A DNA stretch of 11,601 nt from Candidatus Pacearchaeota archaeon CG10_big_fil_rev_8_21_14_0_10_35_13 (GTDB lineage Archaea; Nanobdellota; Nanobdellia; Pacearchaeales; GW2011-AR1), in the NCBI GenBank assembly GCA_002763035.1, contig PFDC01000048.1, positions 1,886-13,486 of the forward strand, read 5' to 3'. Each line of letters starts with the position of its first letter. Position 1 is the first letter of the stretch. Of the stretch, positions 6,200 to 11,601 are shown piece after piece. Position numbers and translations under genes: made by a program. The notes under the pieces were generated by a model, which worked only from the letters and a program-made list of their open reading frames with translations, made no database searches and was not told where the DNA came from.

Positions 6200-7008
6200 A
6201 AGTCTTAGGAATAATTTTCGGAATGATAATCATAATAAGTGATATCATCTGGTTAATGGGAAACAAAGTATTCTACCTATTATTAGGTGTGGGAGTAACA
6301 ATAGGAGCATTACCATTCGTAGTACTAACAATCATTGAAACAGACAAAGAAAAAAACCTCGAAAGGATGTTCTTAGAATTCTCAAGAAATCTCGTAGAAA
6401 GCGTCAATTCAGGAACACCAATAAGTAAGAGCATAATAAACCTCAGAGGAAAAGACTACGAAGAACTAACACCATACATCAATAAGTTAGCAAACCAAAT
6501 ATCAATAGGAATACCACTACAAAAAGCACTAATCACATTGGCTAGAGAAACAAATAGCGGAGTGATTAGAAGAGCAGTAACACAAATAGGAGAAGCAGAA
6601 AGAGCAGGAGGGGACATAGGAAAAATACTCGAATCAGTAGCAAGAACAGTATCAGAAGTAGAAAAACTAAAAAAAGAAAGAAAAGCAAAGATATACAACC
6701 TAGTAGTACAAGGATACATAATATTCTTCGTATTCATAGCAATAATACTAGTAATGCAATACAGAATACTACCACTAACCTCAGAAATTACAGGTTACGG
6801 AGGACAGATAGGAGACATAGGAACAAAACCAATAGACACAGACATAATAACAACAATGTTCCTAGGACTAATAATAACCCAAGGATTCTTCACAGGAATA
6901 GTAATAGGAAAACTATCAGAAGGAAGCGCAAAAGCAGGGATAAAACATAGCTTCATACTAGTAGCAATATCATTCTTAATACTTACAGGAACAGGAGCAG
7001 TACTATGA
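6187..7008 (+). CDS. Type II/IV secretion system F-domain membrane protein (TadC/PilC/ArlJ-like)
   Basis: This 273-residue integral membrane protein of pilus, secretion or archaellum-like machines is the platform component that couples the assembly ATPase to pilin extrusion. Hydrophobic helices lie at about 7-23 and 28-50, then a cytoplasmic T2SSF domain at about 58-170 (FLEFSRNLVESVNSGTPISKSI, then GEAERAGGDIGKILESV). Further helices are at about 173-192, 221-243 and 252-271. With one F domain it is TadC-like in size, about half of the duplicated ArlJ. The frame is open upstream to 6145 without another ATG, so 6187 is the start. It overlaps the next gene by 4 nt (ATGA). The cognate ATPase is not in the window. 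Confidence 0.88.
   Translation: MEKVKVLGIIFGMIIIISDIIWLMGNKVFYLLLGVGVTIGALPFVVLTIIETDKEKNLERMFLEFSRNLVESVNSGTPISKSIINLRGKDYEELTPYINKLANQISIGIPLQKALITLARETNSGVIRRAVTQIGEAERAGGDIGKILESVARTVSEVEKLKKERKAKIYNLVVQGYIIFFVFIAIILVMQYRILPLTSEITGYGGQIGDIGTKPIDTDIITTMFLGLIITQGFFTGIVIGKLSEGSAKAGIKHSFILVAISFLILTGTGAVL
6993..6997 (+). promoter_or_regulatory. Shine-Dalgarno site for the internal pilin-like gene at 7005
   Basis: AGGAG ends 7 nt before the ATG, within the 3' end of the F-protein gene. Together with the ATGA overlap it indicates translational coupling. Confidence 0.5.
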
Positions 7009-7694
7009 ATAGGAAAGGACAAATGCATATAGAAATGATAATATCAATGATAATATTTGTAGGATTCACAGCAGCAATATTCATAATAATTAATCCTTTG
7101 GAAAGAACAACACCAGACGTAGGAATAACAGAAGTAGTAAAGACTAACGTAATAGAAAACATGAGAGTCAGCCTCACAAGAACAGGAATATTAATCAACG
7201 ACAGCATTAACTGCGCATACATAAAACTTAACCCTGACGAATTTATAGAAATAACCAACTCATCAGGAACAATAGTTAGTTCAAGAAAGTACGGAGGGAA
7301 AACTTACATTAGAGGAGGAGGTAAGGGATTCTTTATAGTTTATAACTCGGAAGAATTCAAAGACCATCCAGGATTCGACATACTGGCAGGATGTTACGAA
7401 TCAACAAACTACACGATAAGCGCATCACAAAAAATCCCCGCAATATCAAATAAGAAGATTCTTACAATGAACAGTACTTACTGGAATAGTTATGATGACT
7501 CAAAAGAAAGATTTGGAGTACCAATAAGCGAAGATTACGGAATAATAATAGAAAACTCCTTAGGAAAAGAAATAGTCAGAGCACTAAGAACACAAACAAC
7601 ACCAACAAGAGTAGGAGTTAAAGAAAGCAACGAACTAATGGTTTATGAGGATGGAAGCATGGAATACGTAAATGTTAAAGTCCTCACATACTAA
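7005..7694 (+). CDS. Type IV pilin-like protein with class III signal peptide
   Basis: The protein has 229 residues. The N-terminus MNRKG/QMHIEMIISMIIFVGF is a textbook prepilin-peptidase site: basic residues, Gly5, then Glu at +5 followed by about 20 hydrophobic residues that would form the pilin helix. The rest (about 35-229) is a soluble, beta-rich extracellular domain with two cysteines (in NCAYIKL and AGCYES) that could form a disulfide. I do not recognise a specific family for this domain. It may be a major or minor pilin, or an assembly pseudopilin; at 229 residues a minor or tip pilin is plausible. It lies between the F-domain protein and a second pilin-like gene, with an 11-nt gap downstream. 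Confidence 0.75.
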   Translation: MNRKGQMHIEMIISMIIFVGFTAAIFIIINPLERTTPDVGITEVVKTNVIENMRVSLTRTGILINDSINCAYIKLNPDEFIEITNSSGTIVSSRKYGGKTYIRGGGKGFFIVYNSEEFKDHPGFDILAGCYESTNYTISASQKIPAISNKKILTMNSTYWNSYDDSKERFGVPISEDYGIIIENSLGKEIVRALRTQTTPTRVGVKESNELMVYEDGSMEYVNVKVLTY

Positions 7695-7705
7695 AGAATA
7701 AGAAA

Positions 7706-8140
7706 ATGATAATAATCAAGAGAAAAAACAAGAAAGGAGTAGTAAGAGTAATAGAAGCAATAATTTCGGTAATGCTAATAGCAATAGTAGTACTATTACT
7801 ATACCCAAAAACCACAGCTAGTAACGCACAAAAAGAAAACACTGAAGCAATAATCAATAGTGGCAAAGGAATAATCGAACAAATGAATAATAACCAAGAA
7901 TTAAGAGAAGAACTAATAATGATGAGTTCAACAAACACCCCAAGTAATAAAGTTAAAAGTTTCATAGAACTAAGAATAAAACCAGGATTAGACTATGAAC
8001 TAAGAGTTTGTGAAATGAACAACGTATGTGGACCTGCACAATACAGAGAAGAAGTATACGCAAGCGAAGGAATAATCAGCTCAACACTAAAACAATACAC
8101 ACCAAAAAAAATTAAATTATTCCAATGGCCTAAAACATGA
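7706..8140 (+). CDS. Small pilin-like membrane protein
   Basis: The protein has 144 residues. The N-terminus KRKNKKGVVRVIEAIISVML has a basic patch, Gly11 and a glutamate followed by a hydrophobic helix (to about residue 33), resembling an archaeal type IV pilin signal. Glu17 would be at +6 rather than +5 after cleavage at Gly11, so processing is uncertain. The C-terminal domain includes Cys102 and Cys108 (VCEMNNVCG) and may be disulfide-bonded outside the cell. Proteins opening K-K-G-x-x-R-x-I-E are common near pilus genes in DPANN archaea (recall, not searched). The gene overlaps archease by 4 nt (ATGA). No Shine-Dalgarno is seen before its ATG. Confidence 0.7.
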   Translation: MIIIKRKNKKGVVRVIEAIISVMLIAIVVLLLYPKTTASNAQKENTEAIINSGKGIIEQMNNNQELREELIMMSSTNTPSNKVKSFIELRIKPGLDYELRVCEMNNVCGPAQYREEVYASEGIISSTLKQYTPKKIKLFQWPKT

Positions 8141-8568
8141 ATAAAGAAAAAAAGGGTTGGGAATACCTAAGCCATACAGCAGACATAAAATTCAAAGCTT
8201 GGGGTAAGAGTTTAGAAGGAGCATTCAAGAACGCAGCACTAGCAACTATAGGAGCAATGACTGATGATGAGCTTACTGGAAGAATAAAGAAAGAAGTAGT
8301 AGTTGAAGGAAAAGACTACGAAAGCTTACTATACAACTTCTTAGAAGAAATAATATACCTATTAGACGCAGAAGAACTAATAACCACAGAAGTAAAGAAC
8401 ATAGTAATAAAAACAGCAAAAGATAAGTTAACACTAAACTGCACATTCATGGTTAATGACAGCGGAAGATACGAATACAAAGAACACATAAAAGCAATAA
8501 CTTATAACGACATGGAAATAACTAACGACAAAGAAAAATGGACCATACAAGTAGTACTGGACGTCTAA
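8137..8568 (+). CDS. Archease (RtcB ligase activator)
   Basis: This 143-residue protein is a complete archease. It opens WEYLSHTADIKFKAWGKSLE (His13, Asp16), has LLYNFLEEIIYLLD at 64-77, the IKAITYNDMEI segment at 118-128 and a terminal VVLDV with Asp142, the family's metal-binding elements. Archease promotes guanylylation and multiple turnover of the RNA ligase RtcB during tRNA splicing and RNA repair. The partner rtcB starts 1.25 kb downstream but on its own promoter. Archease here is the last gene of the F-protein/pilin operon, overlapping the previous gene by 4 nt, and its final 4 nt overlap the convergent cupin gene. That operon placement is unusual and probably does not reflect a shared function. 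Confidence 0.95.
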   Translation: MNKEKKGWEYLSHTADIKFKAWGKSLEGAFKNAALATIGAMTDDELTGRIKKEVVVEGKDYESLLYNFLEEIIYLLDAEELITTEVKNIVIKTAKDKLTLNCTFMVNDSGRYEYKEHIKAITYNDMEITNDKEKWTIQVVLDV

Positions 8569-8951
8569 TCACCCTTAACATGACGGTAACTATCACTCTC
8601 AAAATGCTGAGTAGAAATTTCTAAGATCTCACTCTTATCAGCGAGACCAAGGAATTGGTGAGGAGTATTCTGAGGAATCCTTACAGTATCACCAGGACTC
8701 ATAACGATTTCCTTAGGAACCCCAGGATAACCATCAGGATACAAATCAAGACGAATACTACCACTCAACAAAAAGAAAGTTTCATCCTTCAACTTATGAT
8801 AATGAATACTACACCTCTTACCATTTAACAACTCAAGAATCTTACCGCAATAACCAGGATTATTAGCAATCCACAACTCACGACCCCAGCCCTTAGGATG
8901 AACCTCAGGAGTGTAAACTTCACAAAACTTGCCATCAAGAGGATTATCCAT
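8565..8951 (-). CDS. Single-domain metal-binding cupin (sugar isomerase-like)
   Basis: This 128-residue cupin has the motif-1 ligands His50, His52 and Glu57 (HYHKLKDETFFLLSG) and motif-2 His98 (PGDTVRIPQNTPHQF). The WGRELW opening and the STQHFESDSYR tail resemble small cupins related to type II mannose-6-phosphate isomerase and sugar-processing enzymes. The substrate cannot be fixed from sequence. The start at 8951 is supported by a TATA box ending exactly 20 nt before the ATG. The stop overlaps the archease stop by 4 nt on the opposite strand, so convergent transcripts would be antisense to each other. No sugar-nucleotide genes are adjacent in the window. Confidence 0.88.
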   Translation of the reverse strand: MDNPLDGKFCEVYTPEVHPKGWGRELWIANNPGYCGKILELLNGKRCSIHYHKLKDETFFLLSGSIRLDLYPDGYPGVPKEIVMSPGDTVRIPQNTPHQFLGLADKSEILEISTQHFESDSYRHVKGD

Positions 8952-8971
8952 GAATGATTAAGGGAGAAGAA

Positions 8972-8985
8972 CTATAAAAAGTTTT
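8972..8985 (-). promoter_or_regulatory. Leaderless TATA promoter of the cupin gene
   Basis: The - strand sequence AAAACTTTTTATAG ends 20 nt before the ATG. It is identical over 14 bases to the promoter of the lycopene-cyclase-type gene, with identical spacing. Confidence 0.7.
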
Positions 8986-9012
8986 ATGTAAAGAAAGTGA
9001 TAATGAAAAGAA

Positions 9013-9309
9013 TTATTTTATCTTTTTATCAAATACTTTGTAAAGAGTAAAAGCAAAATATGGCATGATTAAGAAGAACAAAAACTCCTCAATTGGCAAA
9101 CCAAAAAATCTCAACCCTAAAAGACCATTACCAGGAAAAACCCAGTGCTGTCTCCAAGTAGCAAAATAATCCCAAACCATACCTATAATGAATATGGTAA
9201 GTGTAGTAAAAACCCTCTCCTTAAGAGAATGATAAATGCGCACACGAAACTTCCACTCAAGAAAAATACTTACAATAAAAAAAAACACGAGTATCAAAAA
9301 GTATTCCAT
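9013..9309 (-). CDS. Single lycopene-cyclase-type membrane domain (CrtYc/CrtYd-like)
   Basis: This 98-residue integral membrane protein has three hydrophobic segments (about 2-17, 35-50, 74-90). It carries the family signature LPIEEFLFFLIMPYF (71-85), preceded by VWDYFATWRQHWVFPGNG. This domain forms half of heterodimeric carotenoid (lycopene) cyclases and also occurs as single-domain proteins, so the reaction is uncertain and no carotenoid genes are nearby. The frame is open to an ATG at 9363, but I chose the ATG at 9309: a TATA box matching the cupin promoter ends 20 nt before it, the longer version would span that promoter, and the domain is complete from 9309. Confidence 0.82.
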   Translation of the reverse strand: MEYFLILVFFFIVSIFLEWKFRVRIYHSLKERVFTTLTIFIIGMVWDYFATWRQHWVFPGNGLLGLRFFGLPIEEFLFFLIMPYFAFTLYKVFDKKIK

Positions 9310-9329
9310 GAATAAGCAAATAAGAAGGA

Positions 9330-9343
9330 CTATAAAAAGTTTT
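9330..9343 (-). promoter_or_regulatory. Leaderless TATA promoter of the lycopene-cyclase-type gene
   Basis: The - strand AAAACTTTTTATAG is the same 14-mer as the cupin promoter, 20 nt before the ATG at 9309. It lies inside the longer reading frame and so decides against the upstream start at 9363. Confidence 0.7.
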
Positions 9344-9367
9344 AGGAAAGAAAAAGAACACATAAAT

Positions 9368-9376
9368 CTTTATAAG
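9368..9376 (+). promoter_or_regulatory. TATA-box promoter of the gene at 9394
   Basis: ctttataag ends 17 nt before the first ATG (9394) and 23 nt before the in-frame ATG at 9400. Either start fits a leaderless mRNA. It is divergent from the lycopene-cyclase-type gene. Confidence 0.55.
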
Positions 9377-9393
9377 AAAAACCACCATAAATA

Positions 9394-9768
9394 ATGATTA
9401 TGGGAAGACAAAACATGTTCTTTGGAGGAGGACAATATAATCCTAAGACTAACGGGCCACTTGAGAGATATTTAGAAACTCATGACGGAAGAACATCATT
9501 CCCATTATTCAAGGGATGGAAACATTATGAGATGTTGTGGGATAGGGGATACTTAGAACCAGGGATGAGTGTTATCAGGCTAATGTGGAATGACGGAAGA
9601 GAAGACGAACACTTCTTAGTAATGGGAGTGAGAGAGATTGAAGGAATGAGTGAGTTACAAGCACACGCAGGAAGAGAAGGAACACAAGACCCTAAAAGAA
9701 TTCTATCAGAAAAGAACTGCCCGCCATGGGAAGCCCACAGCCTCAACAGAGAACCAACACCAAGATAG
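9394..9768 (+). CDS. Hypothetical protein, unrecognised
   Basis: This 124-residue soluble protein is not one I recognise. It begins MIMGRQNMFFGGGQYNP and has a central strand-rich part rich in aromatic and acidic residues (FPLFKGWKHYEMLWDRG, then GMSVIRLMWNDGREDEHFLVMGV at about 57-79). It ends in a polar, Pro-rich tail (NCPPWEAHSLNREPTPR) that may be disordered. There is one cysteine (Cys109) and no membrane segment or known catalytic motif. Coding status is supported by its own TATA box and the clean frame between two good genes. The start could be 9394 or the ATG two codons later. The gap to rtcB is 53 bp with a separate promoter. Confidence 0.7.
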   Translation: MIMGRQNMFFGGGQYNPKTNGPLERYLETHDGRTSFPLFKGWKHYEMLWDRGYLEPGMSVIRLMWNDGREDEHFLVMGVREIEGMSELQAHAGREGTQDPKRILSEKNCPPWEAHSLNREPTPR

Positions 9769-9790
9769 AAGAATGAAACAAACCAAAACC

Positions 9791-9798
9791 CTTAAATC
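9791..9798 (+). promoter_or_regulatory. TATA-like promoter of rtcB
   Basis: cttaaatc, preceded by a CAAAACC stretch, ends 23 nt before the ATG at 9822. No Shine-Dalgarno is seen, so a leaderless or near-leaderless transcript independent of the 9394 gene is likely. Confidence 0.45.
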
Positions 9799-9821
9799 CC
9801 CTAATTACCAAAGATAATATT

Positions 9822-11601
9822 ATGGAAGAAAAAGAAAAAATCACTCTAAAAAAAATTAATGATTACGAATGGGAAATACCAAAAACCGGAGGTATGAAAG
9901 TACCGGGAAGAATATTCGCTAGCGAAAAATTAATAGAAGCAATAAAAGAAGACCAGAGTTTAGAACAAGTAAGGAACGTAGCAATGCTTAAAGGAATAAT
10001 AGGGAAGAGCATTGCAATGAGCGACGCCCATCGCGGTTATGGTTTTAGTATTGGAGGGGTAGCGGCATTTGACATTGATAAAGGGATAATAAGCCCTGGA
10101 GGGGTAGGATACGACATAAACTGCCTAGAAGGAAATACTAAAATACTTAACGAATTGGGGTACTGGAAAATGATAAAAGATTACAATGAGAAAAGCATAG
10201 ACTCTTTAGGGATTCTAAATAAGAAAAATAAAGAATTTGACGATGCCAAAATAAAACTGCTTATGAAGAGAAAAGCAGACAAGATTTTGAAGATAAGAAC
10301 CAAATCAGGCAGCGAAGTACTAGCCACAAAGGAACACCCGATATTTACAAAGAAGGGAATGGTAGAATCAGAGAGTATTAATAAAGGAGAAGATGTTTTG
10401 CTTTATCCATTTGAAGGGGTAGAATATGAGGCGCCAAAAAAAGAATTGTTAATAAGTGATGAAGACATTGACGGACTGAATAGAACCCCTACTTCAAAGT
10501 TGCAGATAAAGAACAATTTGAGAAAATTAGGATTATTACCACTATATTCAGATAATACTAAAATTTCAATGATAATACGCATCATGGGGTTTGTATTTGG
10601 AGACGGAAACTTATCAACAGGAAAAAGCGACCAAGTAGGATTTTACGGTAAAGAAGAGGATCTTAATACCATAAGAGAGGACTTAAAAAAAATAGGGTTC
10701 TCATCAAGTTTATACTCAAGAAAAAGAAATCACCAAATGAAAACGCAGTACTCATCATACGAATTTGAAAGAACTGAAAAATCACTCCGCAGCCCCTCTA
10801 GCTCTCTAGCAGTGTTATTGAACCTCCTAGGAACCCCCGCTGGAAATAAAGCCCTACAAGACTACCAAATTCCAGAATGGATAATGAGATCACCAAAATG
10901 GTACAAAAGACTATTCATAGCAAGTTTATTCGGAGCAGAATTATCAACTCCAAGGACCATGACTAATCACAAGTTTAACATGTACGGACTGATTTTCTCA
11001 TTAAACAAAAGAGAACCACTACATGGAATTTCCTTTGTGAATCAAATATCATCTATACTTGATGAGTTCGAAATTAAAAATGTACTAATAAAAAACAGGA
11101 CAGACGAACTTAACGGAACAAAATCAACAAGAATCAGATTGATGATTTATAATACCCTTGATAACTTGATTAGATATTTCACTAGAATAAATTATGATTA
11201 CAATAAGAAAAAAAGAAAATTAGCTAATGCCGCCACAGTCTGGCTAAGACTCAAGGAAAGAATACTACACCTTAGAGAAAAAACGATGAATAAAGCAAGA
11301 AAAATGAAAGGAGAAGGTTTTACTAAAGGTTATATAATTCAGACTTTAAGCGGGAGATATACTAATAAATATTTTATTGATAAATCATTGTATCAAAGTA
11401 ATTACGGAATAACAGGCAGTAGAATTGCATTCCGCTTTATGTCTTTTAATGAATTTCTTAATGAGAGGTGTTACGGAGAACAAGGATTCATATGGGACAA
11501 GATTGAAGATATAAAGGAATTAGAACACAACAATCTAGTTTACGATTTTAATATGGATGACTACAACCATAACTTCATAGCTAATGGACTAGTCGTATCA
11601 A
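9822..11601 (+). CDS. rtcB: RtcB 3'-phosphate RNA/tRNA-splicing ligase, intein-containing, truncated at window end
   Basis: The gene is open to the right edge (593 codons read). Residues 1-100 are the RtcB N-terminus: [36 protein letters not shown] and [10 protein letters not shown], where Asp98 is a predicted Mn2+ ligand. RtcB joins RNA 2',3'-cyclic- or 3'-phosphate to 5'-OH ends by a GTP-dependent route in tRNA splicing. After Asn100 the frame passes directly into an intein (CLEGNTKI). The usual RtcB sequence continues GYDIN-Cys-Gly-Val-Arg, so the intein sits immediately before the metal-binding catalytic Cys, which would be its +1 splicing residue. The enzyme is inactive until spliced. 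The C-extein lies beyond the window. The ATG at 9822 follows a TATA-like box by 23 nt. Confidence 0.95.
   Translation, partial: MEEKEKITLKKINDYEWEIPKTGGMKVPGRIFASEKLIEAIKEDQSLEQVRNVAMLKGIIGKSIAMSDAHRGYGFSIGGVAAFDIDKGIISPGGVGYDINCLEGNTKILNELGYWKMIKDYNEKSIDSLGILNKKNKEFDDAKIKLLMKRKADKILKIRTKSGSEVLATKEHPIFTKKGMVESESINKGEDVLLYPFEGVEYEAPKKELLISDEDIDGLNRTPTSKLQIKNNLRKLGLLPLYSDNTKISMIIRIMGFVFGDGNLSTGKSDQVGFYGKEEDLNTIREDLKKIGFSSSLYSRKRNHQMKTQYSSYEFERTEKSLRSPSSSLAVLLNLLGTPAGNKALQDYQIPEWIMRSPKWYKRLFIASLFGAELSTPRTMTNHKFNMYGLIFSLNKREPLHGISFVNQISSILDEFEIKNVLIKNRTDELNGTKSTRIRLMIYNTLDNLIRYFTRINYDYNKKKRKLANAATVWLRLKERILHLREKTMNKARKMKGEGFTKGYIIQTLSGRYTNKYFIDKSLYQSNYGITGSRIAFRFMSFNEFLNERCYGEQGFIWDKIEDIKELEHNNLVYDFNMDDYNHNFIANGLVVS
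10122..11601 (+). mobile_element. LAGLIDADG homing-endonuclease intein in rtcB (3' end just outside window)
   Basis: Protein residues 101-593 are intein. Block A is CLEGNTKI with nucleophile Cys101. Block B is [10 protein letters not shown] with the TxxH motif (169-172). Two dodecapeptide motifs of a LAGLIDADG endonuclease are seen: [10 protein letters not shown] (254-263, catalytic Asp261) and [10 protein letters not shown] (365-374, Glu373 where Asp is usual). Residues about 485-525 ([20 protein letters not shown] onwards) look like a helix-turn-helix DNA-binding segment. Blocks F/G are [19 protein letters not shown] then VVS, with the window ending where the final Asn and the +1 Cys should follow. 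At about 494 residues it is a full-size intein. Both endonuclease motifs keep an acidic residue, so homing may be active. Insertion at this RtcB site is known from other archaea. Confidence 0.93.

Noticed and set aside
6456-7258. Antisense reading frames opposite the F-protein and pilin-like genes
   Set aside because: They lie fully within well-supported genes, lack promoters and show no domain features.
9310-9363. 18-residue N-terminal extension of the lycopene-cyclase-type protein
   Set aside because: It would be encoded across a promoter identical to the cupin's, and the domain is complete without it.
10403-10585. Small - strand frame inside the intein
   Set aside because: It is antisense to a continuous intein reading frame with conserved splicing and endonuclease motifs.
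10122-11601. Intein composition as evidence of recent transfer
   Set aside because: Hand counts were inconsistent: 11341-11400 has A 25, T 21 (weak skew), but 10861-10920 has A 27, T 13, much like the host genes.
1-11601. CRISPR array, insertion sequence or integrated phage
   Set aside because: There are no regularly spaced repeats, no transposase and no phage structural genes. The xerA gene has host-like composition and no flanking duplication visible in the window.

Overview
The window looks archaeal and AT-rich. It encodes a XerA-type tyrosine recombinase, archease, an RtcB RNA ligase interrupted by an intein, a PGF-pre-PGF surface protein, and type IV pilin-like proteins. Most transcription units start with a TATA-like box ending 17-23 nt before the ATG, which implies leaderless mRNAs, while genes inside operons carry Shine-Dalgarno sequences. 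The pilin-like genes and compact layout resemble DPANN archaea (Woesearchaeota/Pacearchaeota type). That placement is an inference from gene style, not proven.

Layout: 1-402 is non-coding, G/T-rich on the + strand and dense in short perfect hairpins. It precedes xerA (403-1239, +). Convergent with xerA is a two-gene Fe-S operon on the - strand: a DUF1858 domain fused to a HesB/IscA-like domain (1506-2063), then a [2Fe-2S] ferredoxin (1240-1506). An orphan gene (2148-2513, +) of unusual base composition follows, then a 2-Cys peroxiredoxin (2533-3117, -) and a 948-residue membrane-anchored, N-glycosylation-rich surface protein (3191-6037, -).

A + strand operon (6187-8568) encodes a type II/IV secretion F-type membrane protein, two proteins with pilin-like N-termini, and archease. 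Archease overlaps the 3' end of a cupin gene by 4 nt (8565-8951, -). A one-domain lycopene-cyclase-type membrane protein follows (9013-9309, -), then an unknown protein (9394-9768, +), then rtcB (9822 to window end, +). rtcB is interrupted after codon 100 by a LAGLIDADG intein that runs off the right edge within a few bases of its predicted end.

Functional links: archease is the known activator of RtcB, so both halves of the tRNA-splicing/RNA-repair ligase lie in this window on separate transcription units. The DUF1858-HesB protein and ferredoxin form a translationally coupled Fe-S/redox unit, with a peroxiredoxin nearby. The F-protein and pilin-like pair form part of a pilus-like surface machine whose ATPase is not in the window. 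Across 403-11601 the + strand is A-rich whichever strand is coding, so + genes favour A-ending codons and - genes favour T-ending codons. The first ~360 bases show the opposite skew. No CRISPR array, rRNA, tRNA or insertion sequence was seen.
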